From contig NZ_JAXIWG010000003.1 of the NCBI RefSeq assembly GCF_034652275.1, positions 62,001-126,000 of the forward strand: a stretch of DNA of 64,000 nt, given 5' to 3'. Position numbers and translations under genes: made by a program. Source of the stretch: Yoonia sp034652275 (GTDB lineage Bacteria; Pseudomonadota; Alphaproteobacteria; Rhodobacterales; Rhodobacteraceae). Positions 17,237 through 24,898 of this stretch are shown in pieces. Under the pieces are notes generated by a model. The model did no database searches. It worked only from the letters and a program-made list of their open reading frames with translations, and was not told the origin of the DNA. Position 1 is the first letter of the stretch. Each line of letters opens with the position of its first letter.

Positions 17237-17391
17237 CTGAAAACACCTGTTTCCCACATCAATTATCAGGGCCGTTCAACCTGTCGGGGGGACAAAGGTC
17301 AAGCGGTTTTCAGGAAAAGGCAGCCCTTTGGGGGAACAGAACACGCAAGTTTGCAAAAGCAGCGGCCCGAGGTATCAGCCGTGTAGATGTT

Positions 17392-17547
17392 TCAGCTTTT
17401 CTTTCGACCCAGGACGTCCCAACCGGCCAGGGCCAGAGTGATCGCCGCGATCACCGAGATGTCCAACCTTCCCAGCTCGAATACGAGGATACCGAGGAAG
17501 CTACAAAGCATGATGAAGGCGAAAATCGCCAGAACGCGGTCAAGCAT
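17392..17547 (-). CDS. Small two-helix membrane protein, 51 residues
   Basis: An open frame starting MLDRVLAIFAFIMLC encodes 51 residues with two predicted hydrophobic helices, roughly residues 5-23 and 30-47, and ends GRKKS. GGAGT lies 8 nt before the ATG, and the start overlaps the amidase stop by 8 bp, which supports coupled translation as the last gene of the TRAP operon. No known family was recognised. The positive tail suggests both ends face the cytoplasm. Confidence 0.6.
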   Translation of the reverse strand: MLDRVLAIFAFIMLCSFLGILVFELGRLDISVIAAITLALAGWDVLGRKKS

Positions 17548-18940
17548 CGGTTGTTACTCCGCTTGTGTTTCTGATTTCGGTCGTCAACCACCGCGCCGTG
17601 CGCAGCAATCGGGCATCATTGCCACGGCGGCCCACCATTTGCAGGCCCATCGGCATCCCCGCCGCATCTTCGAACAGTGGCAGCGTCACCACCGGCACGC
17701 CGCACAATGTCCACAACCCATTATACACCGCACTGCCGGTCGATGACAGGCCCGCAGGGGCGGATGTCGGGGTCGCGGGGCAGATGATCGCGTCGCAGCG
17801 GTCGAAGATTTCGTCCAGCGCGGCATTCAGCAGCTTCGGCCAGTCAAGTGCCGCGATGTAGTCGCGCGCCAGCACGGCCTTGCCCGCGTCGATTGCCGCC
17901 AGCGTCAGGTCGGACAGTTGATGCCGCCCGCGCCGTTCATAGGCGTAATAGCATTTCGCCATCTCGGCAAAGTTGATCCTTTCGCGGATCTCGGATGCCT
18001 CGTCGAAAAGCTGCGGCAGGATCAGCGCAAAGGCATTCTCGCCCAAAAGGCCCGCCAGTTCCTGCATGGCCAGCGCCATATCCTCGGAGGGCGCGGTATC
18101 GCCCGGCATCTGAGACAGGACCGCAAGCGTCGGGCGCACCGGCACATCGGACAGCGCGGTGGCGAGCAGCCGCGGCGGTGCCGACAGCGTGGTCGCGGGA
18201 TCGGCGGGAACATCCCCGCACAGCACATCGGCCAACATTGCGACACCCGCCACGCTGGTCGCAAAAACCCCGACCGTATCGAGCGAGGGCGATTGCGGCA
18301 GGATACCCGTGCGCGGGATCATGCCAAAGCTGGGCTTGAACCCGACGACCCCGCAATAGGACGCAGGCCGGATCACTGACCCGCCGGTTTGCGTGCCAAT
18401 CGCCAGCGGCACCATCGCCGCGCCAACGGCCGCCGCCGACCCTTGCGACGATCCGCCGGGCGTGTGGTTGGGATTGACCGGATTGCGGGTCTTGCCGGGG
18501 GCGATATAGGCCAGTTCGGTCGTAACCGTCTTGCCCATCACATAGGCGCCCGCCGCCTTGAGCTTGCGCACGATCACTGCATCCTCGGTGGGGACGCGGC
18601 CTTTGTCGATGACCGTGCCGTTCTCGGTGGCGATCCCGTGGGTGTCGATGATGTCCTTGAGCGCGACAGGCATGCCATGCAGCGGCCCCACGGGTTGGCC
18701 CGTCTTGCGCAGCGTGTCGAGCCGCTGCGCCTGCGCCATCACGTGCTGTTCGTCCAGCCAGGCCCAGGCCTGTACATCCGCTTCGCGGCGTTTGACCTGA
18801 TCGACGCAGGCACTGGCCAGATCGACCGCGCGCAAGGCCCCCGATGCCAGCCGGTCGCGCATGTCCAGCGGATCAAGCGCGATCACGCTGTCATTGCGCC
18901 GCGTGCCTGCGGGCAGGGGCTTGGTTTTAGCGTGTGCCAT
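17540..18940 (-). CDS. Amidase-signature-family hydrolase
   Basis: The 466-residue protein has the Ser-cisSer-Lys amidase triad: the lysine in VALKDIIDTHG, the glycine-serine-rich TPGGSSQGSAAAVGA, and the nucleophile segment GTQTGGSVIRPASYCGV. Family members hydrolyse amides or act in tRNA amidation; lack of gatB or gatC nearby and the position in a TRAP operon argue for a catabolic amidase acting on the imported compound. It overlaps the dctM end by 14 bp. Confidence 0.85.
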   Translation of the reverse strand: MAHAKTKPLPAGTRRNDSVIALDPLDMRDRLASGALRAVDLASACVDQVKRREADVQAWAWLDEQHVMAQAQRLDTLRKTGQPVGPLHGMPVALKDIIDTHGIATENGTVIDKGRVPTEDAVIVRKLKAAGAYVMGKTVTTELAYIAPGKTRNPVNPNHTPGGSSQGSAAAVGAAMVPLAIGTQTGGSVIRPASYCGVVGFKPSFGMIPRTGILPQSPSLDTVGVFATSVAGVAMLADVLCGDVPADPATTLSAPPRLLATALSDVPVRPTLAVLSQMPGDTAPSEDMALAMQELAGLLGENAFALILPQLFDEASEIRERINFAEMAKCYYAYERRGRHQLSDLTLAAIDAGKAVLARDYIAALDWPKLLNAALDEIFDRCDAIICPATPTSAPAGLSSTGSAVYNGLWTLCGVPVVTLPLFEDAAGMPMGLQMVGRRGNDARLLRTARWLTTEIRNTSGVTTDA

Positions 18941-20348
18941 AGATCGAATCCGGCAGCGAGAAGACCAGCGCAGGGAACTGATACATCAGATACATGCAGA
19001 TAAAGACCATCCCCAGATAGGGCATCACACCCTTGAAGATATGCGACAGCTGCACCGATGGTGGCGCGATCCCCTTGAGGTAATAGGCCGACATTGCCAT
19101 CGGCGGGGTCAGGAACGACGTCTGCAGGTTCAGCGCCACCAGAATGCCGAAGAACAGCGGATCGACCCCGAACAAGGGTAGCAGTGGCAGGAAGATCGGC
19201 ACGAAGATGATGATGATTTCCGACCATTCCAGCGGCCAGCCCAGAAGGAAGATGATCAGCTGTGCGAGGATCAGGAACTGGAACGGCGTCAGATCGAACC
19301 CCATCACGAATTCCGAGATCAGGTGTTCGCCACCCAGATAAGAGAAAACGGACGAGAACGTATAGGACCCGACAAACAGCCAGCAGACCATCGCGGTCGT
19401 GCGCACGGTCAAATAGACGCTTTCGCGCAGTTTCTGATAGCTCATCGCGCGATAGGCGGTGGCCAGCACCATGCCGCCCAAGGCACCGATCGACGCGGCC
19501 TCGGTCGGGGTGGCCAGACCGAAGAGGATCGACCCCAGCACGGCAAGGATCAGGAACGCGAGCGGGAAGATCGAGGTCAGCAGCATCCATGCAAGCTGGC
19601 CGAACGGCACATCGGGCACTTCTTCCTTGGTCGGTTTGGGTGCGATGCTTGGCTGCAGGATCGACCGGCCAATGATGTAGGTCAGGTAAAGCCCGACCAG
19701 CACAAGGCTGGGGTAAAGGGCTGCTGCATAGAGCCGGACAATCGACACACCCGACGACGCCGCATAGACGATCAGCATGATCGACGGCGGGATCAGGATG
19801 CCAAGCGTGCCGCCCGCGCAGATGATGCCGGATGCAAAGCTGGTGTCATACCGCGCTTTCATCATCGCAGGCAGTGCCAGCAGGCCCATCAGCGTGACGA
19901 CCGCACCCACGATGCCTGTCGAGGTCGCGAACAAGGCGCATGTCACAAGTGCGGCAACCCCCATCGACCCCGGCATGCCCTTGGCCGCGATATTCAACGT
20001 GGTGAACAGGCGGTCCACGATATTGGCGCGTTCCACCACATAGCCCATGAACAGGAACAGCGGAACGGCGGTCAGAACCTCGTTCGACATGACCGTATAG
20101 GTCTGGTTCACGAACAAATCGAAGATCCTGTTATTATAGAACCCCTCTATCCATGTCGTGAATGACGTCCAGCCGTCCGCATCTTCGGCCAGCCGGTTAT
20201 AGGCGCGCCACATCCGGCTTGGGTCGTAATAGGCGTAATAGCCAAACCCGATCCCCATCGCCATCAGCGTGAATGCAATCGGAAAGCCTAGGAAAACGAG
20301 CACAATGAAGATGCCAAGCATCATCAGGGCAACTTGCGGATCAGTCAC
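18927..20348 (-). CDS. dctM: TRAP transporter large permease (DctM family)
   Basis: The 473-residue protein has many hydrophobic helices and DctM signatures: GFPIAFTLMAMGIG near the N terminus, VPLFLFMGYVVERANI, GGTLGILIPPSIMLIVY and PTEAASIGALG. It is the sodium-coupled transport channel. The start is GTG at 20348 with GGAG 8 nt upstream. Near residues 60-75 it has an insertion, DGWTSFTTWIEGFYNNR, that is longer than in the shortest family members. It follows dctQ by 43 bases. Confidence 0.92.
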   Translation of the reverse strand: MTDPQVALMMLGIFIVLVFLGFPIAFTLMAMGIGFGYYAYYDPSRMWRAYNRLAEDADGWTSFTTWIEGFYNNRIFDLFVNQTYTVMSNEVLTAVPLFLFMGYVVERANIVDRLFTTLNIAAKGMPGSMGVAALVTCALFATSTGIVGAVVTLMGLLALPAMMKARYDTSFASGIICAGGTLGILIPPSIMLIVYAASSGVSIVRLYAAALYPSLVLVGLYLTYIIGRSILQPSIAPKPTKEEVPDVPFGQLAWMLLTSIFPLAFLILAVLGSILFGLATPTEAASIGALGGMVLATAYRAMSYQKLRESVYLTVRTTAMVCWLFVGSYTFSSVFSYLGGEHLISEFVMGFDLTPFQFLILAQLIIFLLGWPLEWSEIIIIFVPIFLPLLPLFGVDPLFFGILVALNLQTSFLTPPMAMSAYYLKGIAPPSVQLSHIFKGVMPYLGMVFICMYLMYQFPALVFSLPDSIYGTR

Positions 20349-20391
20349 TTGCTATACTCCGTAAAATGGGGACCGGGCGCGTTGCGCGATG

Positions 20392-20973
20392 TCACTGGCC
20401 TTGCGCCGCTTTTTCGGCGGCTTGTTTGATCAGCAGGTCTTCTGTTTCCATCACGTCCTCTGCGGCGCGGCGCCAATAGCCTTCGCGCATGGCGAGGATG
20501 CAGCGGAAAACCTGCGCCAGACCCTGAATCAAAAGCAGGATACCCGCCACCACGATGATGGTCTTGAATTGATAGATCGGCACGCCCGCAGGACTGTTGA
20601 TGCTGACCTCGCTATAGCTCCATGAGCGGCCGGCATATTTCCAGCCCGCGAAGATCAGCGCCAGAACGCCGGGAAAGAAGAACAGGATGTAAAGCACCAG
20701 ATCGACCCGTGCTTGTGTCTTCACCGTCCACAGACGGTAGATGAAATCGCCCCGCACATGCCCGCCGCGCGACAGGGTATAGGCCCCGCCTACCATGAAC
20801 AGCGTGCCATACATGATAAAAGACACATCCAGCGCCCACGGTGTCGGCTTGTTCAGGAAATACCGCATGAAGACTTCGTAGCTCATGCCGAAGGTCATCA
20901 TGATGATGAGCCAGGCAAAGGCCTTGCCGAAGAAGCCCGACAGTTTGTCTGCGAATTCGATATAGCGGATCAT
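20392..20973 (-). CDS. dctQ: TRAP transporter small permease (DctQ family)
   Basis: The 193-residue protein has four hydrophobic segments and DctQ features (MTFGMSYEVFMRYFLNKPTPWALD, in part EVFMRYFLNKPTPW; GGAYTLSRGGHVRGDF). It forms the membrane complex with DctM. GGGAG lies 5 nt before the ATG. The C-terminal tail is hydrophilic, ending EKAAQGQ. A strong hairpin separates it from the dctP end. Confidence 0.9.
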   Translation of the reverse strand: MIRYIEFADKLSGFFGKAFAWLIIMMTFGMSYEVFMRYFLNKPTPWALDVSFIMYGTLFMVGGAYTLSRGGHVRGDFIYRLWTVKTQARVDLVLYILFFFPGVLALIFAGWKYAGRSWSYSEVSINSPAGVPIYQFKTIIVVAGILLLIQGLAQVFRCILAMREGYWRRAAEDVMETEDLLIKQAAEKAAQGQ

Positions 20974-20998
20974 GATTGCTCCCGTTCATGTCGTGCGA

Positions 20999-21025
20999 AA
21001 CCGGGGGCGCGTTGCGCCCCCGGTT
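20999..21025 (-). terminator. Intercistronic hairpin between dctP and dctQ
   Basis: AACCGGGGGCGC (20999-21010) and GCGCCCCCGGTT (21014-21025) form a perfect 12-bp stem with a 3-nt loop. In the direction of transcription only TTTCG follows, so it probably stabilises dctP mRNA and lowers readthrough rather than ending the operon. Confidence 0.6.
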
Positions 21026-21049
21026 CTGTCGGTGGTGTGATCCGTCAGA

Positions 21050-22198
21050 TCAGATCGCGAGCTTGCCGGGGAAGTAATGCTCGTAGGCCAGTGCGAGGTC
21101 GGGCGCGTTCATCAGCTCGTAATAGGCGACCTTGTCGACCCATGCGCGCTGGCTGTCCATCACCCGCTTGGAGAACTCGTCCTGCTCCAGCTCTTCGATC
21201 AGCGTATCCCAGGCACCGAGCTGGGCCTGCAGGATGTCCTTGGACGTCCGGTGGATCGTGACGCCGAATTCGTCACGGATACGGATCAGGTCGTTGGAGT
21301 ATTCGTTCATCGCAAGCGCGGTGTTTGCGGTGGACGCGGCCTCTACGCCATAGCGCAGGATGGCCTGAAGATCATCGTCCAGATCGTCATAGAAATCTTG
21401 GTTGATGATGAATTCAAAGCTTTCCGACGCCTGATGATAGGACGACAGATAGTAGTTCTTGGCCACATCGGGCGATCCAAAGCGAAGGTCGGACGACGGG
21501 TTGTTGAACTCGAACGCATCAATGACGCCGCGTTCCATCGCCGGCACGATCTCGCCACCGGGAAGCTGCGCCACGGACATGCCCATCGCCTGCAGCAAGT
21601 CGGCTGCCAGACCCACGGTGCGGTACTTGAAGCCCTGCAGATCGGCTGCGGTGTTCACTTCTTGCTTGAACCAGCCGAACGGCTGCGCGGGCATCGGGAA
21701 GCCCATGAAGCCCACGACGTTCAGGCCAAGAATGTCCTGCGTCAGTTCACGGTAAAGCTCGTCGCCGCCGCCCTGATAGAACCAGCCCAGCATCGTGTTC
21801 GCGGAACCGCCGAAGACAGGACCCGTGCCAAAGAACGATGCGGCCTTGGATTTGCCGTACCAGTACACGGGCACGGTGTGCGCCATGTCGATGACGCCAT
21901 CGTTGACCGCATCCATCACCTGAAACGCGCCGACAACGGCACCGGCTGGCAGCAGGTCGATCGACAGACGCCCACCGGACATCGCCTCCACACGATCGAT
22001 GTATTGCTGCGCAAAATCCATCCAGATGTCCGACGCGGGCCAGGATGTCTGCATCCGGACCACAAGCGGCGATTGCGCCAGAACGGCAGGTGCGCTCAGC
22101 GCTGCACCGGCGGCGACTGTTCCTCCCAGGGCGCCCTTACTCAAGAATGACCGACGCGACAGCGCGCTCGTGGTCTTCGGAGCCGATTTCTGTGTCAT
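21050..22198 (-). CDS. dctP: TRAP transporter substrate-binding protein, Tat-exported (DctP/TakP-like)
   Basis: The 382-residue protein begins with a twin-arginine signal (SRRSFLSKGALGG, cleavage near ALSAPAVLAQ) and continues VVRMQTSWPAS, typical of the TakP branch of TRAP binding proteins that bind alpha-keto acids or related carboxylates. Conserved QPFGWFKQEV and ERGVIDAFEFNNPSSD supply probable ligand contacts. GGAGG lies 6 nt before the chosen start at 22198. The exact ligand is unknown; the downstream amidase suggests an amide-containing acid. Confidence 0.88.
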   Translation of the reverse strand: MTQKSAPKTTSALSRRSFLSKGALGGTVAAGAALSAPAVLAQSPLVVRMQTSWPASDIWMDFAQQYIDRVEAMSGGRLSIDLLPAGAVVGAFQVMDAVNDGVIDMAHTVPVYWYGKSKAASFFGTGPVFGGSANTMLGWFYQGGGDELYRELTQDILGLNVVGFMGFPMPAQPFGWFKQEVNTAADLQGFKYRTVGLAADLLQAMGMSVAQLPGGEIVPAMERGVIDAFEFNNPSSDLRFGSPDVAKNYYLSSYHQASESFEFIINQDFYDDLDDDLQAILRYGVEAASTANTALAMNEYSNDLIRIRDEFGVTIHRTSKDILQAQLGAWDTLIEELEQDEFSKRVMDSQRAWVDKVAYYELMNAPDLALAYEHYFPGKLAI

Positions 22199-22363
22199 TG
22201 TATCCTCCCAGATATGTTTCGCTGCCAAAAGACACCGAGGTGGTCAGGATTACTCACCAATTTTTCAAAAGCAAGCATTCAAGCGACGTGGGAGCATGCG
22301 TTTGCGCTAACACATCCCGAATATGCGCTGCTTCACAACCTCAGGACGTTTTGCGCGGCCCGA

Positions 22364-23329
22364 TCAGACCAGCCTGTCGCCCGGTGTCCCGCCCTCGAAA
22401 AAGGAATCAAGGTTATCGAGCGCGCGAAAACCCATCGCATCGCGCGTCTCGAAGGTCGCGGACCCGATATGCGGCAGCATGAACACATTATCGAGTTGCG
22501 CCAGTTCCGCGTTGCCGCCCGGTTCTGTACGGAACACATCAAGGCCTGCCGCGAACAACCGCCCGCTTTTCAGTGCTGCAACCAGAGCATCTTCATCCAC
22601 CAGCGCGCCGCGTGCCGTGTTCACCAGAATCGCCCGCTCCGGCAGCAGCGCCAGCGTGCGGGCATTGATCAGGCCCGTCGTGTCGGGTGTCGCAGGGCAG
22701 TGCAGCGACAGCACGTCCGACACGGCCAGCAGGCTTTCGACGGTATCGTGGAATACGGCGCCCTTTTCCTTGTCGGGGCTCAGGCGGGCACGGTTGTGAT
22801 AGTGGATTTCCATCCCGAATCCGCGCGCACGGTCGGCGGTGATCTGACCGACGCGGCCCATGCCCAGCACACCGAACCGGCGGCCCGTGACCTGCCGGCC
22901 CACCATGAAAGAGGGCGACCAGAAGTTCCAGCGTCCCTCGCGGACCATCCGGTCGCCTTCGGACCCGCGCCGCGCGGCCCCCAGCATGCAGAGCATGGCA
23001 ATTTCGGCTGTCGCGTCCGACAGAACGTCAGGCGTGTTGGTCACGACAATGCCGCGCGCCTTGGCTGCGGCCAGATCGACGTGATCGACACCGACGGAAT
23101 GGTTGGCGATGATTCGCAGCCTGTCAGGCAGGGCGGCGATCACATCGGCGCTGAAATGTTCCGAATGGCAGGGCAGAACGGCATCGACAGTCTGGCAGGC
23201 GGCGATCAGTTCAGCGCGCGTAAAGACATGATCATCCTCGTTCAGGATCACGTCATAGCTGGCGCGCGCCCGTTCCAGCACGGCAGCGGCAAGTTTGCGG
23301 GGGATCAGCAGGGTGGGTCTGGTGGTCAT
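22364..23329 (-). CDS. D-isomer-specific 2-hydroxyacid dehydrogenase, glyoxylate/hydroxypyruvate-reductase-like
   Basis: The 321-residue enzyme has the NAD(P) motif GVLGMGRVGQI near residue 150, the substrate segment NHSVGVDHVD, catalytic Arg in LVNTARGALVD, Glu in DVFRTEP and His in LPHIGSATFETR. It reduces a 2-oxoacid with NAD(P)H, most like GyaR/GhrB-type glyoxylate reductases. It lies 165 bp upstream of the TRAP operon on the same strand and may act on the imported acid. The gap shows no clear terminator. Confidence 0.85.
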   Translation of the reverse strand: MTTRPTLLIPRKLAAAVLERARASYDVILNEDDHVFTRAELIAACQTVDAVLPCHSEHFSADVIAALPDRLRIIANHSVGVDHVDLAAAKARGIVVTNTPDVLSDATAEIAMLCMLGAARRGSEGDRMVREGRWNFWSPSFMVGRQVTGRRFGVLGMGRVGQITADRARGFGMEIHYHNRARLSPDKEKGAVFHDTVESLLAVSDVLSLHCPATPDTTGLINARTLALLPERAILVNTARGALVDEDALVAALKSGRLFAAGLDVFRTEPGGNAELAQLDNVFMLPHIGSATFETRDAMGFRALDNLDSFFEGGTPGDRLV

Positions 23330-23393
23330 GGCTTATTCTTTCCTCGTGTTCATCCCATTGTGGGCGAAACCGCGCCGGAAAAGAAAGCCCGCA

Positions 23394-23422
23394 AACGAAA
23401 AGGCCGGGCAGATGCCCGGCCT
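23394..23422 (-). terminator. Terminator after the PRC-barrel gene
   Basis: AGGCCGGGC (23401-23409) pairs with GCCCGGCCT (23414-23422) around a 4-nt loop. Read on the minus strand it is followed by TTTTCGTTT. Confidence 0.7.
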
Positions 23423-23446
23423 CCCGCGATACCAAAGATCCGTGGA

Positions 23447-24505
23447 TCAGTTGTCGCCGGTCCATTCCGGCATGTTTTCAAGTTCTTCTTCGGTGATGTT
23501 TGCCCACACGCGCAGCGACGATGTCATGCCGCCCTCGTCACGCCCGATTTGCAGATCGTCAAACGACAGGGCCACGGACCGTGCGCCGATTCCCAGAAAG
23601 CCGCCCACGTCCACGATCACATCGCCGACCTGACCGTCAGCGGTCAGAACGATATCGTTGATGCTGCCGACACTTTCGTCGTTCATGTCATGCACGGTCG
23701 TGCCGATCAGATCGTCCGCCGTCAGCGCTGCGCGGTCCTGGTCGGTGAGATAGGTGTCGTCGCCCATCGAGGTCGAATCGTTGGCGGGGTCCACGATGGT
23801 CGTATCTTCGGCGACCATTGGCTCCTGCGCACCCTCTTGCATCAGATCATCGGCGCCGGTTGCTGGCGCAGTATCTTGTGCCGTCGTCGGTGCCGTGGGC
23901 GCTTCTGTTGCTGTGGTATCGGTGCCCATACCGTCTGTCACGGCAGTCGATTGAAAGGTGCTACCCTGCTCGGTCATGCTGTCGCGGTCCATTTCAGGGC
24001 GCTGCTCGAGCTCGGCCGGGTTGCCGTTGTAGACGACAAAGAAGTCCTCGTCGCTGCTGGTGTCGTTGATCAGCGTCAGGTCGTCCATCGTCAGGCTGAT
24101 TTCACGCGCACCGATGCCCAGAAAGCCGCCGATATCCAGCACGACGGCTTCGATGCTGCCATCTGCGGTGAAGATCACGTCATTGACCGAGCCGATGTTT
24201 TCCCAGTCGTCGGCAGGACCGTCCATACCGGCTGTGCCGTCAGCGGTCATCGTGCCATCGGCGGCGGTACCGTCGCCGGTGATAACGGCGTCACCGTTCC
24301 CAGCGCCGTCAACGCTGCTGGCATATACGGTGCGACCGATCATTTCGTCAGCGCTCAGCTGCATGCCGTTCATGTCGAACATGCCGCCCATAGTGTCATT
24401 TTGCGCCATCGTCGCATCGCCGGTTTGCGTCGTGGTGTCGGTCTGTGCAAAGACAGGGACGGCGGTCAGTGCGACAAGCGCGGTTGTTGCAAGAATACGT
24501 TTCAT
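23447..24505 (-). CDS. Exported protein with two PRC-barrel domains
   Basis: The 352-residue product has a Sec signal peptide (MKRILATTALVALTAVPVFAQ, cut into MKRILATTAL and VFAQ) and a Thr/Asp-rich mature part. Two PRC-barrel-like domains are visible: DEMIGRTVY...IGSVNDVIFTADG...DIGGFLGIGAREI and DLIGTTVHD...VGSINDIVLTADG...DVGGFLGIGARSV. They are separated by an acidic, Thr/Ala-rich linker, which points to internal duplication. The start at 24505 has AGGAGA close before it. A weak stress-promoter-like sequence (GGAAA, 17 nt, GGTT) lies 60-90 bp upstream. PRC-barrel periplasmic proteins often rise under stress; the role is unknown. Confidence 0.8.
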   Translation of the reverse strand: MKRILATTALVALTAVPVFAQTDTTTQTGDATMAQNDTMGGMFDMNGMQLSADEMIGRTVYASSVDGAGNGDAVITGDGTAADGTMTADGTAGMDGPADDWENIGSVNDVIFTADGSIEAVVLDIGGFLGIGAREISLTMDDLTLINDTSSDEDFFVVYNGNPAELEQRPEMDRDSMTEQGSTFQSTAVTDGMGTDTTATEAPTAPTTAQDTAPATGADDLMQEGAQEPMVAEDTTIVDPANDSTSMGDDTYLTDQDRAALTADDLIGTTVHDMNDESVGSINDIVLTADGQVGDVIVDVGGFLGIGARSVALSFDDLQIGRDEGGMTSSLRVWANITEEELENMPEWTGDN

Positions 24506-24624
24506 TCTGTTTCTCCTAGGTCGTCGTGTCTGACGCCACATCGTCATGGCGCCTTGTGACCGATCAACCGCAAGCAGCCCGGAATGTTTCCGCGTGACGT
24601 GCAAAAAAACAGCCCCGACAGCGC

Positions 24625-24649
24625 GGAACATTACCGCGCGTTTCGCGTT
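24625..24649 (+). promoter_or_regulatory. Candidate EcfG stress promoter 1 upstream of the PLD-family gene
   Basis: GGAAC (24625-24629), 16 nt, CGTT (24646-24649) matches the alphaproteobacterial general-stress sigma consensus exactly. Confidence 0.6.
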
Positions 24650-24719
24650 TCGGGCGGCCGCTCGGGGATAAACTCGGGGATAAAGCGGTCACCCGCCTGT
24701 GAGCGGGAATGACCATTGC

Positions 24720-24745
24720 GGAACTCTTGTCCCGCGGGGTGCGTT
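24720..24745 (+). promoter_or_regulatory. Candidate EcfG stress promoter 2 upstream of the PLD-family gene
   Basis: GGAAC (24720-24724), 17 nt, CGTT (24742-24745) is a second exact match in the same direction 95 bp after the first. The rest of the 393-bp gap 24506-24898 contains CGCCAC-aatc-GTGGCG (24856-24871) and a tandem 10-bp direct repeat GGTTGGCACA (24878-24887 and 24888-24897) touching the start codon region, but no convincing gene. Confidence 0.6.
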
Positions 24746-24898
24746 GGAAATTTGCAGCGACCAATGTGAAGGCCGTCGTGGCGCGGTGCGTCGGGGGCGC
24801 TGGCAAGGCAGTTTTGCCGAAGCGGCGCGGTGACAAAGAACGAGTGAAAATAAAGCGCCACAATCGTGGCGAAATACGGTTGGCACAGGTTGGCACAA

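Noticed and set aside
15362..17386. Very long open frame on the plus strand opposite yidC
   Set aside because: It is antisense to an unmistakable yidC, has no family features and a histidine/glutamine/arginine-rich composition typical of the reverse complement of GC-rich genes.
22214..24559. Open frame of 781 codons on the plus strand
   Set aside because: It runs antisense across the dehydrogenase and PRC-barrel genes and through their intergenic region, with no recognisable motif.
24541..24600. Minus-strand GGAAA-N17-GGTT before the PRC-barrel gene as an EcfG promoter
   Set aside because: It mismatches the consensus in both boxes, so it is mentioned only as weak.
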